Source of the DNA: Erythrocercus mccallii
Lineage: Eukaryota; Chordata; Aves; Passeriformes; Dicruridae
Direction of reading: 5' to 3'
DNA: 64,000 nucleotides
Assembly (NCBI GenBank): GCA_013397435.1
Contig: VZRG01002336.1
Location: forward strand, 1 to 64,000
The translations under genes and the position numbers were made by a program. Every line of letters begins with the position of its first letter. The stretch's first letter is position 1. Below, one piece after another: positions 49,913 to 63,812 of the stretch. The notes beneath the pieces are model-generated. The model saw only the letters and a list, made by a program, of their open reading frames with translations. It was not told where the DNA came from and ran no database searches.

Positions 49913-52352
49913 TATTTCTGTTGCTCCTTAATCATGCAGGTTACTGTTATGTCACTTATGACAGAAGACCAAAAGGCCCAAATCTGGAAGTATACTCATA
50001 GCCCAGGAAATAAAATGCCTCCTTTTGCCTTTGGTTATGATCATCTTCAAACTCCTCTTCTAAACACTAAAAAGAGACCTGAAAAAAGTCTCAACAACAC
50101 TTGGTATTTGCTCTTTCCATTCATGAATATCCAAATCAAAGTTATATGACCATTTCTCCTTTAGGAAAAAAAAATTCTTCCCTCCACTGTGGTCCTTGGA
50201 CAAAAAGCACTGTTCAACAGTCAGGAAAAGGATCATCCTGGGGTAGGAGACAGTTATAGATCTAAGGTAGATTAGTTGATTAGTTCAACTCCACAGTTCA
50301 GTTCTAAGGCAGAACAGTTCTATAGTTCAGCTGCTTCCCCACCGTATATTTCCTCAATGACTGCATAAATCACCTCAAACCAGCTCCTCAACCTTCCCTT
50401 GAAATCTTAGGGATTTAACTACCAAAGTTGTCTTGAGGCTCTAGGCTACAATGTGTTTGAGATTTTGTTTCCAGCAGATAAAAATATGGAGACTATTTCT
50501 GCTATGCACTTTTGATGTGGTGTCAGGTTAAGAAAGTGTATATTTAATGCATGTAAGAAGCCTAAGGTAGGAAACAGTACGGGTAATGGTAAAGAAATCT
50601 TTTATATATCTAAAAAGATGGAACTTGACTTTGAGCAGGTGAATATGGCTTGAACAAACTGGTTTCATTTATTTACATAGAAGCCTTTTTTATAGATAGC
50701 TGACAAAACATTGTTTGACCATTTGACAGTCAAAAATATGTTTAACAGTATGAATAAATTAGTACCTAGTGTTTATTTCCTAATGTATTGCATCAAATGA
50801 GGGGCAAAGATGACAATCCATAATATGAAATCAATTCCATTCAAAACAATAAGCCCAAAAAAATTAGGAGATTTGAATTTTGTCCCTCTGACCCCACCAT
50901 CTTGTTTTTATTAAATAGAAATCAAACTGGGGCTTTATAGACTCTCTTGGGAATAAAGATGATCTGATGATTTTTGCTTAGTAAACAGTAACACCTAGAA
51001 ATTTGATTTCTGGCCAGTTCTTGTGTTTGGCAGGGAGCACTGCTTGCAGACTGATTCATTATACACTTTGATTTCACAGATAAGAAATTAAATCAATATG
51101 TTTTCCACAAAACCAACTTTCTGTGCTTTGGTGATGAACCAGCTGATGGGAGAGGGACCTCAGGGCAGGAGAATGAAGGAGAGAACCCATTGCAAACAGA
51201 TGGGTGTTTGTAGAGGGTATCTTTGATTTCTAAGTGGTGATTGTGTGGTTTATCGCAAAGTTACTTAATGCTTGGTATAAGCACAGTATCATTAGAGTGA
51301 CTAATGTACCCCTAACAAAATGTACAAAGCAGAGGAGATTAGATCTGTTTTTCTAAAATATATCCAGTGAAAATGTTGCACCTGCAGTAATCTTGCCCTC
51401 GCAATGAATGTATAACCCTAGGGGATGGTTTACTGACTGTAGACTTTTAGTGAAATGTCCTCAAAATACCCAGCTTTGAACAGAGAACAGGTAAAGGAAT
51501 CTCTGTAAAAAATGTTCTAGAGATTCTCCGCATTTTGCTGATTTCAATTATTGCTTTTATGTTCTTATGAGTAGTCACAGTCCACCTGATGCACAACTGC
51601 ATTTCAGGAGCTGAACATTCTCTACAAGCTCTCTCATTTGCTGATGTGCTTATAAATATATAAATGCTTTTAAAGAAATATTTGGAGTTTTTCTGCTGCA
51701 TTCATTTCAAGGGAACACAAAATACATGAAAGAGCCCCAAAAGAAGCCTTCAGGCATCTCTGAAATACAGTCTTGTTTTCCCAGGAGAAATGATGTGTGT
51801 GGTGATGTGCTGTGCTATTTATGGGCAAACAAGGATTAGCGTGGAACTTCCAGAAATTCATGGTGCTTTGTTTTGCTGGAAAAAATCTCTGGAACTTTTG
51901 GTCAGGCTACTGGCAGTGAAATCCTACAAGCCTTCATGTCTATGATGAAACTTTTGTCTAAAATCCTTTTAAGCTCCCCCATTTCAGTTCCCATTTAGAG
52001 AGATCAGCTGCCATTTGGAGCCTTCAAATAAGTAATGATATGCAAACATAACCTTTACAAATTACTGTTATTAATCATTCTTCTTCTATCCCATGGCCTT
52101 TAAAATCCTTGTGGGTAGAGAACCATTACTCAGAATCTGAACATGAAGGGCTGTGCACAGCAGTAGTTCTCTTCTAGAGATGTTGTGCAGCCATGAAGCC
52201 ACATGTCCATCATGTACTGTATTTTCCCTGTCCTACAACAGCCAGTCCTAGCTAGGACACTCTGACACCTCTGCCTACTTACCTGCCTTGACTGCACTGC
52301 AGTAAAACCACACACTCCAATTGCACACTGATAGTGGCTATATTGTATACTG
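49913..52352. other. Unique non-coding stretch
   Basis: A+T-rich with no recognised repeat or coding exon. Confidence 0.5.
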
Positions 52353-52480
52353 AAATCATAGAATAGTTTGGGTAAGAATGGACTTTTTAAAGGTCATCTA
52401 GTCCAACCCACTGTCATGAGCAGGGACGTCTTACACTAGACTAGGTTGCTCAGAGTCCCATTCCACCTGACCTTGAAGCC
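52353..52480 (-). mobile_element. CR1 3' end, minus strand
   Basis: AATCATAGAATAGTTTGGG, TTTTTAAAGGTCATCTAGTCCAACCC, GAGCAGGGACGTCTTACACTAGACTAGGTTGCTCAGAG and CCACCTGACCTTGAA form the reverse complement of a CR1 3' terminus. CCTGACCTTGAA recurs just beyond at about 52489, a small local duplication. Confidence 0.9.
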
Positions 52481-54143
52481 ATGTGCAGCCTGACCTTGAA
52501 ATTCAATGTCCTTTGAAGCAAAGCTTTAATCAGCTCATTCTCCTTAACCTTCACATAACTAAGAAATATGTGTTTGGCAATGCAATATCAAGTGCTTGAC
52601 TTTGTCCTCAATAGCAGGATGAGGAACGTGGTTCCCAGCCCAGAAACACATTTATATGAGAATAAACAGTCCAATATGTGATAGATATCTAGTGGGTACA
52701 GCCAGGGGGAAAAATAGCTGCCTAAAGCTGTGATCAGAGGGAAAAGAAGTGGATACCAAATAAATGCTGAATGTCCTTTTATCAGGGTCTGCCCCTTGCT
52801 ATCAAAGAGGCCAAGCCCCCTGGTTTTTTGCACCAAAGGTGAGGCAAGATGAATTCTGGCTTTATTGTCAATTTGTGGGAATCACAGAAGACACCAAACA
52901 GGCCATGAGACAAACAGGCAGAAATATGAGGATAAGTCATAAAGATGAGTGATCAATGCAGGTGTGGGACATCTTGGTGGGAAAGAGCTTGTAGGTCTTC
53001 CTTCCCCACTGCCTTGTGATTTATGTATTTTATAGTAGAACTGAAATCCCATATCTAGATCAGACACTTAGGTTTCTATGTGAAAAACTGCATGTTGAAA
53101 TTCTAGAATTACAGAAGAAAGTCATACAGTTACTGAAGATCTGGCAAAAATGCATCCTGCTCAGAGACTTCTGGTATACAATCAGCTTAATTTTTCAAAG
53201 AGACTATGTGGAGTTCATTAGGTACCTCTGGAAGAAAAAAAATACCAAAATGCTTAAAAAGCAATGAGAAAGGTTTAACAAGCCTAGAAACTGAAGTCTG
53301 GCAAAATCAAATGAGAAATCAGGCACAGAATTTGTGGTTGGCTGGAGTTTTCTGTGTTTATTTAGAGGAGCGGTGGGGTGAGGGTTTTTAACCCATTTGC
53401 TTGTTTATTTCCTGGGGTTTTTTTTCAGCCAGGAAAGTCAATCTAGCTCTGACTCCACCACCAGCTCAGCTTAGAATACAGGCAGACACAAATTCATCAG
53501 ACACAAATTATTCACCAAGCCAAACACCAGTTCCACAGCCTGGCTCAGTTATCTCATAGAAGTGCATGGTGAGATCTGTGGAAGCGCCTGGTGGGGGTCT
53601 GTGACTTTCTGCTGGCTCCTGCAACCAACCTCTGACTTTTCCAGTTGGTCTTTTATATCTGGGATGGTCCTGGCAAGATCCTAATCCAGTGAATCGGAAC
53701 AAGTAGTTTTAGAGGTAGATATGCTGGATATATAGTACCTGAGGGAATCTTCTAAGACTTGGGAAATCTTTGACCAGAAATTGGGGAACCAAAGGATTAG
53801 GTTAAGGTCCTGGGAGTGGCGGGGAGGGAAGTCCAAACGAAAGGCAGGAAAATTCTACAGAAATCCAGAAAAAGTGGAAGTTGGAACAGGAGTGGTGTTA
53901 AATGTAGGAACAATACTTAGGGGGTGATGCTGGAGAGTCAGACTGGAACTAAGAGCTGGAGAGAAGTAAAATCCACGAAAATCATTTTACAAACTATGCT
54001 GGAGTCACTGGCCTCTACAGTGGGGTAATTCAAGGCCAGGCATACATTATAGCTGGGGAAAGTTAATAATGGTAATAAAGCCATAATTCCTGAAGTAACT
54101 GGAAGCGGTGCACGGGAAGTTTTTTCAATTTGATGACTATATG
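52481..54143. other. Unique non-coding stretch
   Basis: No open frame above about 85 codons, no recognised repeat. Confidence 0.5.
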
Positions 54144-54218
54144 AGACTTTCGATACCTATTAGGAGGATAATTAGGGGTGAAATGAATATTAAATCAATG
54201 GTTGCAAGCTAAGCTCTA

Positions 54219-54249
<31 letters not shown>

Positions 54250-54251
54250 TT
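54144..54251 (+). repeat. First copy of direct duplicate, ending in (TG)9(TA)n
   Basis: Bases 54144-54218 are identical to 54599-54673. After them come nine TG units (54219-54236) and a short TA run. See the finding on the lone N: the pair may be an assembly artefact. Confidence 0.9.
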
Positions 54252-54597
54252 TTGGTCATGGTTTTTTTTTGGTCATGTTTTCTCATTTGTTTGAATCATT
54301 TTCCAAGTACTGACTTGTCTGCTGTCATACTGTGTCACTGGTGCTCCAAACTGTGTGCCCATGCAAAGGTAAGCTTCCAACGAAGTTCACCCATCATCTA
54401 TTTACAAACTGAGTTTATTGTACTTTACAACAATTTCTAAGTAAACAAAGAAATTCCCATGAAAGGATGACGATGGCATTGACACAACCGGAAACAATAC
54501 TAGGAAATTTAACTTGAAGAAAAGAAACATTTCTAAACCAAAGAACCAAAGGGTACAGGGTCAAGGCAGCATGCATATGTGTCTTTCGGCAACAGTA

Positions 54598-54598
54598 N
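54598..54598. other. Single ambiguous base (N)
   Basis: A lone N directly before the second copy of the 75-base duplicate. It probably marks a contig join or an unresolved base rather than biology. Confidence 0.95.
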
Positions 54599-54696
54599 GA
54601 GACTTTCGATACCTATTAGGAGGATAATTAGGGGTGAAATGAATATTAAATCAATGGTTGCAAGCTAAGCTCTATGTGTGTGTGTGTGTGTGTGTG
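54599..54696 (+). repeat. Second copy of direct duplicate, ending in (TG)11
   Basis: Identical to 54144-54218 for 75 bases, then eleven TG units (54675-54696) in place of nine, followed by unrelated sequence. The offset between copies is 455 bases. Confidence 0.9.
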
Positions 54697-56593
54697 AACA
54701 AGCAGGTCTGCTTTTGCTTTCACCTAAAACAGGACAAAACTTTCCCCTCAAAGTCATATTTTTTCCTTGCAGAAGCCCCATCTTGTCTCATTTTCTGCAC
54801 TAAACCCACATTATTTCCCTTTCAAAGCACTTTTCTTATGTCTCTCAATTCCTCATAGCTATGTTTCTGTAGGAAAGGAGCTCTGCTACATGAAAAATGG
54901 AGACAGGTCACATTGGCAAGCTGAAATCTTCGGGGTAAATCACTTACTGATGCAAATCAGAAACCTCCCAGGCCCAGACTGCAGGAAAGAGGGGCTTGGA
55001 GGCAAGAAATCACACATATGTATGAATCTGCTTAAAACCAGCTGTGGTTGTAGTGCATTTCTGGATAGAGTTGTCTTTTACTGGGGAATTGTTTATTAAT
55101 AATGACCCTGGGCTCACTGAGTTTTCAAAACTCTCAGAGAGAACAGTCATCTGCTGCATACATTTCACTACTATCTCCTCAAGCATGGATTTAAAAGAAA
55201 GCACCTTATTATAACAAGGAGAGAAACTGGGTGGACCAGAGGTGCTTGGCTAAATGGAGCAGCTGCTTTTGGCCTGAATAGATGTTCACTGAAAATAAGC
55301 CATAGCAGTTTTTCAGCTGAGTTCAGAGCCCATGCAATAAGGCAAGAGAAGAACAAAACTAACCAGATAATTTAAAAAAATATAAAAATTAAAAAGCAGG
55401 GAGGGGAGACACAGTGTTGGGGAGCATAATATCACAGGATAAAACAAAACTCTCCTTCTGGGTATTATTCTGAGCAGGGTGGGGAGCATTTCTCCCCCCT
55501 TGCCAAACTGATGGCTGAAAGAAGATGTTGGTGCTGTCAGGGTCTGATGAACTGCTTCCAAGCCACAGAGCAGGGCTTCATACTGCCTTCACAGGGGGAA
55601 AGTTTTCTGCGCTTGTCTGTGCAGCAACACACATTCTCTCAGATTAATTCCAGTTGTGCAGTGCCTCGCTGGCAGGGTCGTTATGTATTAGTAATGCTAT
55701 CCAATTTGGGCAAATGGTCTCCCCTCACACATCTCGCTCTCCTACCAGTGCTTTCTCTCACATACACATCATTACACAAACCTTGATTATCTTCTTTTAT
55801 TTCCCCATCCCTTTTTTTTTTAACAAAACTGGTCTGATTTTTTCCCTAGCCACTTAACACACAACTACACTCTTCATTAGCACTAGCCCTCACTAGCTTC
55901 ACCTGGAAATAGCACCAGACAAACCTGTGCTGACAGTTTTGTCATTTACAGGCAGGAGACCGCAAGCACCACCCTGATGGTGTAAATTAGGAATAACTCC
56001 ACCATTGAGAGCTCTTCTCTGTGTGAATCCAGATAGGATGAGAATTGTGCTGACAGCACATAGTTGCAAGCCTTAAGGATACGTAGCCCCAGTTCTTAAT
56101 TTTCCAACCTGTTCATCCCAACCATCCACTTACACAGAGCTGATATTCTTAAACATCTAGGTTTTTCATTTCTTAACCATGTCATTTTTACAGTTTGCTT
56201 CTTATCACAGACTTATCTTCTGCAGCGGTGGCACTTAGTACATCATTTCATTTCCACAACAGACATCCAACAGCTCTGAGACTGTCTTCCTCCAAGAATA
56301 TTTGAAATATTTGTTGCCTCTATCTGCCATACACATATATATGTGCAGCACTTGGCAACACATTGTAAGAACCTACATGTTAAACCAGAGGTACACATTT
56401 GTGGTGTCTTGCCACAAAGTATTCATCAAGCTGGCTTGTCAGAGAGCTTCCCTCTTTTCTGAGCATTTTATCAATCTGCACGTCAGAAAATGTTTGTTTA
56501 AATCAACAGAAATATGATAATATTCACCAGAAATCTAGTAAAATTCCAAGCTATTAATTTTGTATGTTATGGAATCATCCTCCAGCAAAGATT
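54697..56593. other. Unique non-coding stretch
   Basis: A+T-rich. The largest open frame is about 110 codons (54767-55099, plus) with no recognisable motif. Confidence 0.5.
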
Positions 56594-56730
56594 GTAGAAT
56601 CCTAGAATGGTTTGTGTTGGAAGGAATCATAACATTCATTTCGTTCCAACTCTTTGCCACGGACAGGGACACCTTTCAGTACATCAGGTTGCTCAATGCC
56701 CCACCCAACCTGGCCTTGAATGAACAGGGA
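56594..56730 (-). mobile_element. CR1 3' end, minus strand
   Basis: TAGAATCCTAGAATGGTTTGTGTTGGAAGG, TTCCAACTCTTTGCCACGGACAGGGACACCTTTCA, CATCAGGTTGCTCAATGCCCCACCCAACCTGGCCTTGAA: the reverse complement of a CR1 terminus, truncated after the GGCCTTGAA block. Confidence 0.92.
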
Positions 56731-57323
56731 TCTAAGTCATAAATATATGTGGGTAAGCACTCACCATTTCATTTATTCTGCTCTTGTTTCTTTGCTCTTC
56801 CAGCATTCTCAATTTCATCCCTTCCTAAAACTGCCAAAAAGCTTCCAAAAAGTTTAAAATGTATATTTGAAATCAAATGAAAAATAAGGTTGAAAAACTG
56901 AGAAAATTAATTGTGACACCCCATTTCTATGTCCTGACACTTCACCTCCCCAGGCATGGGGACATTTGCTACCACAACATTTAGGAGTGATCGGGGCAGA
57001 CCAGTTCAATGTGGATCCTCAAAGACTTTCAGAAATCCTCTCACAGTCAACCTTCCAGTTGTTGGCCCCTTTGTGCCCCAGTTTTCCGTGTAATTTGGTA
57101 TGAAAATTTGGATTGTTGTGTTAAAATGGAGATTGCTGTATTGTCCTTCCTTGCAACTGAACCTTCCAGAACTTCAGTGTGTAACACTGTTGTAAGACTG
57201 CACCAGGAGGTCCACATCATTTGTTTGGGAGAATTTATGAATAGGGTTAATCTGTGCTAATTTATAAGCTCTCTCTTACAGACCAGAGTCAGTGTCTGTG
57301 AGGCTGCAGACCACCACCCTGCT
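56731..57323. other. Unique non-coding stretch
   Basis: No feature recognised between two minus-strand CR1 fragments. Confidence 0.5.
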
Positions 57324-57543
57324 CTATGGAATCATAGAATTATTAATGTTGGAAAAGAACTCTGAGATCACCAAGTTCAGCCATCAGCCCAGCACCATTC
57401 TCACCACTAAACATCCTCAAGTGGTGTATTCACATACTTTTTGAACACTTCCAGAAATGGTGGCTTCACCATTGCCCTGGACATGTTTCCTAATGCCTCG
57501 TCTGAACCTTCCCTAGTGAAACTTGAGGCCATTTCCCATGTGT
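57324..57543 (-). mobile_element. CR1 3' end, minus strand
   Basis: GGAATCATAGAATTATTAATGTTGGAAAAGA, GAGATCACCAAGTTCAGCCATCAGCCCAGCACC, CACTAAACATCCTCAAGTGG, TTTTTGAACACTTCCAGAAATGGTGGCTTCACC and AACTTGAGGCCATTTCCCATG match, in reverse complement, the same CR1 tail type as 22608-22975. Part of the middle is deleted. Confidence 0.92.
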
Positions 57544-60500
57544 AGAGTCTTTATTACATCTGACTTCAGCAGATGCTGTGTTGGAATAAAGATAGACAGA
57601 AACAATGTGCTTCTACTGCTGAGAGTTGTGCAGATCTGTGTGGTTCAAAAATGTCTTAAGTATGTTCTAACTTTTGAAATAAGTGTATCAGACTTAAAAA
57701 CTGACTCTGAATTTGCATAGTAGCAGCAAAATTCTCAGGGAAAGAGAAATACAAAGCCAAAACTGTTGTGTAATTTACCTGCCTCCTGCAAGGTCCTTCT
57801 GAAACTTGGTTTGGAGTCAACACAGATTCAGACTATGCTGAGAAATCTTATCATACTGTAGGGAAACACAATAGAGGTGGTGGGGCTTTTGTGGGGGTTC
57901 CTGTGGCTAACATATCTGTGACTTGACAACCACGTGGTTCTGGTTGACATTTTGGAGAGCTGTCCAAAGTGGAAAAATGCTATAAAAACAGAGAATGTTA
58001 CTGAAAATGTGCCCAGCTATTCTATCTTGTCTGTGTGACTGCTCTGGGCAGCTGATCTCTCATTGTTTTGGTGTGCACACCTTCCTTTGGGGAAGTCAGC
58101 CTGCACATTTTATATCTGCTGCTGGGCAGAGAACTGCAACACATCTACTCTTTGCAGAGGTTTCTCAAGTGACATGTTTTGAAGAAACTGTTTGCCTACC
58201 CAGTCCATGAAGTCCAGTGTGTCAGCCCTAGCCTCTTGTCTTGGTTTGTAACCTTGATATCTCCATGTATTTTAATATTCATCTCACAGTATTAATCCCC
58301 TTGCCTCATAGGTCTGGCCTATATTAGTAAGTTAGTAATGTCCATTGGCAAAATATCCAACTGCCTTTTAAATTTTCCACAGAGGCCATGCTGAGTGCCT
58401 AGACATTGCTCATGTTCAGTAATATGCAAAACTAATATATCAATAATTCTTTGCCTTCTTAGGAGCAAATTAAAAATCTGCCTTATTATTTCATTCTGAT
58501 AATCACTTCTTATGTAGATAAGAGAGTCTCTTGTGAATGATGTCCTTTGGTTTCATTTCCATGATACAGCTTTTTAGGAAATCAGAGCCAGAGAACTATG
58601 TGCTTCTAGTAAGGCCAATGTACGCTAGTTCAGAAATGTGTTTAGGACAAAGCAATAACATAGGGAAAAAAAATTTAAAAAGTAAATATACAACCCTGCA
58701 GTGGGTGAGAAAAAATAGTTTTCTGGTATAGAGTTATTGAGTGCCAAAAGAGTGAGGCTGAACTTCCTGAAGATGGCAGGAGTAAAAACATTGATAAAAG
58801 TAGTAGCAAAACAAAGTGTTCCATTTTAGTGACACTAGTTTTCCAGAAATAATTTAGAAGACTATGAGAGGAGGAAGCACAAAGAGAACTAAAGGTGAAG
58901 AGTGAAGATAAGAATGATTCATAAATTGAAGATGATATTTTTATCCCTTCTGCTGCTAAGAAATAATGCGCAATGTAACAAGTATTTCTTCAAGGGCACT
59001 GGAGGAGTGCTGCACTTTAGATATTGGAAATAGAAAAGCCAAGAAGAATATGTCCAAAATCCTTGAAGGTGTGGGATAATAGTATTTTATTTACTTAGTA
59101 ATTGCTGTGTGTTAGATCTTGAATTGACTCTGAAGATATATTCTTGTAAAGAGGAACAAAAGATTAAATGGAAGTAATCTACAAAAATGGACTGAAGAGA
59201 AGTTTGCTCGTAACTGTAGGAAAGGGGAAATGAAAATAGGAGGCATGTGAAAACGTATCTCCTACCTTCATTTTCTCTAACCAGGCTCTGGGCACTTTAA
59301 CCTTTTTTCTAGATAAGACATTATTGTGAAAGACAATATAAAGGTTGTTGAAGGCAGTCAAAGTTAGTTTGCTAGTCAAAGTCTGTTTCAGAGAGAAGAT
59401 TTATTATTTCTATATTTATTATACGTGTATATCTTGAGCAGATTTTTGCAGGATGACAGAGAGATAAAATTGGCAGTTTCTGGGTCTTGAGAGTAAATGA
59501 TTTAAAATGGCAAAAATGTTGAATTCTTTTGCAAAGTTTTAAACCATTTAAATTTGCAAACTGCTTTTGCAGGACATCACAGGAAAATCAGTGTTCCTGT
59601 GTTCAATGGTTTGGGTTAAGAGTTCATCTTCCATGATTTAGTCCATACCTACGTTGTGCATTGATGTTGACTTGCCCAGAGGACTCCACTTTTTCTGGTT
59701 TGTCTTTTGTTTTGTCCAACAAGTTGCCCATATCACCCCTCAGTTTTTTGATATTTCAGGGCTTGTCTTTTCATCATGGTGTGAGCCAACAAAGCTCCCT
59801 ATGACACATAATACCAAGGAGTATAATTTTATTAATTAAATAATACAATTTATTAATAATCTCAAATTGAAAGCATATTCTCCTGCTCTTTAATTTTTGA
59901 ACCTCTAACATATGGCTTGGGAGAATGAAATGTTCCAGGCAGGAAAGAGCAGGGACAGCTTCTCAAAGGCACAATCACCCTTCACTCCTCTTAAGCAAGT
60001 GGGAGGAAAACATTTTCAAGACCTGTGATGGCTCCACAGATAATGTCCTAGGATCAGAATCAGAAAGAAGACCTGTATCACTCTGTGTTTTCCCATTAAC
60101 TGGTGTACTCTGACTCATCAAATCTCCCCGAGATCTGACTTACTCTAGGCTCTTTTTCCTTACAGAATTAATTTTATAGAAATAGGACACGTATTTTTTT
60201 CTTAAACTAGCCATGCAAACTTGAGCATATTGGTTTGATCACAAAATGCTAGTCTAGGGCCAAATCTTCCCCTTCCTTAAGAATTTAAACAATAAATTGG
60301 CAAATTGGCCTTTGGCAACTTCTTTCTCTTGAATATGTGAGCTGTGACCTTGATGGCAGCATATTCTGTGTTTTCTCACAATACAGTTTTCATTATTTTT
60401 TTCCCCCGAGTACAGAAGTCTTACCAACGGTAATGGTGAAACACAAATTTTTGGCATGCTTATCAAGAGAGAATTAAAAAAAGTTATTGAGAAGTGTTGG

Positions 60501-63448
60501 TGAAGTGATTGAAAAAATTGGACATGGAATTACAATGCCTTGCTGTGTTATAGATATGGTTTTGGATTTAATGTTTTTTGAATAATAATAAAGAGGTCCT
60601 GAAACACTGCAATTAGGGTACCACTGCCTGAGAAATCTGTTTTATTTGTGAGAAAAGAAGTACAATTCCAGTTAAATTGCTCATGCATGATGAAGATGCA
60701 ATGAAATTTTACAAAAGGCACAAGTCAGGAAGCAAGGAAAAGAAACCCGTTCTCCACCTTGCTGATGAATAGATGAATGTCTTTTATTTTGAGGAATACT
60801 GTTCATAATCTGGTGACACTTAAAATATGGGTTTGAGATATGTACTAATAGGAATTGTAAATAAGTTACAGGACATCTGAAAGAAGAAAAACCCAAAACA
60901 GCATAATATGGAGAGGTAAACACATGAAAATATATAAAATCACAATTATATAATGCATTAGGGGAAAAAAACCCTCATTGTTTGCTCTTCATTACTCAAT
61001 GTGCATGCAGTGATTCCATAAAATGTTTTTTTTTATCATATATTAAAAATGTTTAAGGTATAAAAACTCATATTAAAACGTAGTTCTGTCCTGTGAGTGA
61101 TATGAAGCAGGAGAATTAATTTCTTGTGTTAAAATGGAGATAAAACTGCAATAGAGTGGAAGCCATCTGGTACAGAGGAAAACAAAATGTTAAAGTATCA
61201 GGGATGTATATCTGTTATGGTGATCCAAAAGGAAATAGCTGTCCAAACCAGATTTTAACAAGTTTTTGAAAAGTTGAGGACATTTCCTAAAGATTGGATG
61301 GCCACTATTGAAATCCCTGCATTTGAACAGATCAGAAGAGATGAGTCAGTAAACTGGTTAATCAGATGTCTGTCTGACCAAACTATAGAAACATTTAATT
61401 CAGTACCCAGTCAAAAAATAATTAGAGGCTGGAAATATAACTAATACTGGTCAACATGGTAGTATACCTACCTGGAAGTAGGTATAGTCAAACAAGTGTA
61501 ATTTTTTTGGTCTGGTTAATTAAAAAAAAATTATGTTGACAAAATATACTTGAATTTCTCCAATGAATATGATTTACCACCACACAATTTTTAGATAAAA
61601 AAGAATGGGACACTATATTGAATTAACAGGGCACACATTAGATGGATTAAAACTCTCTGTCTGACAGGTCTTGAAACAGAGTTTTTAACATGTAGAAATC
61701 CATGAGCTGAGTTGCTGCTAATGCAGTCTTCAAGGGATTAGGGTCTTAATACAGCTCACTTCAGCATTTCTATCAATGAGATAAATCTTTACCAAAATCT
61801 GAAAATGCCACAATAGTTTTAAGTTGACCAGTAATAAGTGCAGTAATGAGTGAACTGTCTAATGAGAGGTTCAATATCTATTAGATTAAGTTCATAAACA
61901 AAAAATATGCAACACCCATAAATCCAAACTATGGATCAAATTTATAAGATAGAAGATAAGAAGAGCAAGTGGAAATTAATCACAAAAGTAGGAAATACAG
62001 GACAATGACTGTCTCAATGACTGTCTCAATATGGGATTTAGGATTGATATTTGAATAAATATGGTCTCAGAAAATACCAAGAAGGAAACACCATGGAAAA
62101 TACACAATATTGTCACTGTTATAATTATAGGATTGTTTTTAAAGGAAATGTTTTCCAACTTTTTCAGACAAAATGACACTTGGAAAGAAAATTGGCAATT
62201 TCTTCTTCCAGAAATGTCAATACAAAATATTAGATATTTCCAAATGTTCTTTCAGCTCTCATGGCCACAAAATTTATGTTGATTTTGACCACACTTCATA
62301 GATCACTTACATCCCTCTAGAGCTATATTTTCTTGATGGGTTTGTTGGGATTTTTTTCCTAAGGAATTTACCCCTTCAAAAAATAATCATTCGTCTCTGA
62401 TCATTACTCAGCATTGTTAGAAAAGCTATGAAATTTCTTGTGGCTTCTTGAAATAAAATGGAGTAAGAAAAAGAAAGTAGATGGAGGGCAAGTATTATCT
62501 ATTTCTGTTTGGGGAAAAAGCTTTTCCATGTGATTTTAATAGTGTGTGCAGCTACTGACGTGGGGAAATTACATAGCAATAGCACAGGCAGAAATTTTAG
62601 TGTATTTTAGTTTTTAAGACCCAATTTATAAGAATGCTCAAGAGCTAAAAGTAAGAGAAATTCAAACTTGAAAGTACACCCAATTTTCTGCTAGTGGCAG
62701 TTGCAGCATATTGTATCTGTTCATCAGCCAACATGGCAGATTTCCTGTTATTTGGAATCTTTAAGGTATCTCTAAAAGTTGTTTGATTTAATCTATCTTC
62801 AGGAAAAAGAAATTCAGACAATACACCTTACGTTCAACTGATCATCATTACCTGTCTTTTCATGCACTGAAACTAGAAAATGAAGCCAAATCAAGCTAAA
62901 AAAAAATCACCATTAAAAAATAAAGAAAATTGTATTAAAAAACCCCTCTCAGAATTAATGGACCTTTTGTAAAAAGGTTTGAATTTAAACTTTCATAATT
63001 ACACTCTAAGCTCATGCTCAGGTAATTTAGAATGCTTTAGATTTCTTCAAAAAAAATAGAGTAACTCCTAGCTTAGCCTCTGAAACTCTCTCTAGAGCAT
63101 CAGTGATGTGCAGTTACTATTTCTCTCCCTGCAGCTGGGATAAAACACCTCTTTCTGCCTGTAAATGCTTTGACTTCCCCCTGTAAATGCTGGTCTGATG
63201 CCACATGGTTCCCCCTACCCTCAGAACACGCTTTTGTAATTGTTTAATTTCTGGACAATGTCTATGTTTAATTCTAAGTAATTTCTCTAAGGGTGCCCCT
63301 GAGCACACGCACTGTGCATCCAATTTGGTCGTCTTATTACACATGCATACATTCACTTAATCTGGATCCCAGCAAGGATATTCTGGTGGGAACATGAAGC
63401 TCAAAGACAGCTTGGGTGACATGCTGGGTTGGCATCACCCAGTGTGGG
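57544..63448. other. Long unique non-coding stretch
   Basis: A+T-rich. A tandem AATGACTGTCTC doublet lies near 62003-62028. No open frame exceeds about 85 codons, and no repeat family or coding exon is recognised. Confidence 0.45.
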
Positions 63449-63812
63449 CAGCAGGAAGGGGGGGATTCTGTCCCTCTGCCCCTGTGCTCAGGTGAGACCC
63501 CACCTGCAGAGCTGCCTCCAGCCCCGGGCTCCAACAGCACAAGGATGTGGAGTTGCTGGAGCCAGTCCAGAGGAGGCACCAAGATGATCAGCGGGATAGA
63601 ACAGCTTTGCTGTGAGGAAAGGTTGAGGGAATTGGGTTTGTTCTGCCTGCAAAAGAGGTGGCTTTGGGGTGACCTCAATGTGACCTTCCAGTACCTGAAG
63701 GAAGCCTGCAAGGAAGGTGGAGAGAGACTATTTACAAGGGCCTGATATGACAGGATGAGAAGGAATGGTTTCAAACAGACAGAGAGTAGGTTTAGACTGG
63801 ATATAGAGGATA
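63449..63812 (+). mobile_element. CR1 LINE internal fragment lacking its 3' end
   Basis: GCAGGAAGGGGGGGATTCTG, GGTGAGACCCCACCTGCAGAGCTGCCTCCAGC, GAGTTGCTGGAGCCAGTCCAGAGGAGGC, GAGGAAAGGTTGAGGGAATTGG, TGACCTTCCAGTACCTGAAGG and TAGGTTTAGACTGGATATAGAGG track the end of ORF2 and the start of the 3' region. The match then stops about 200 bases short of the usual CR1 terminus and unrelated sequence follows, so the 3' end was deleted or displaced. Confidence 0.87.

Noticed and set aside
63337..63774. 145-codon and 109-codon frames on both strands
   Set aside because: Both are readings of the CR1 fragment at 63449-63812.
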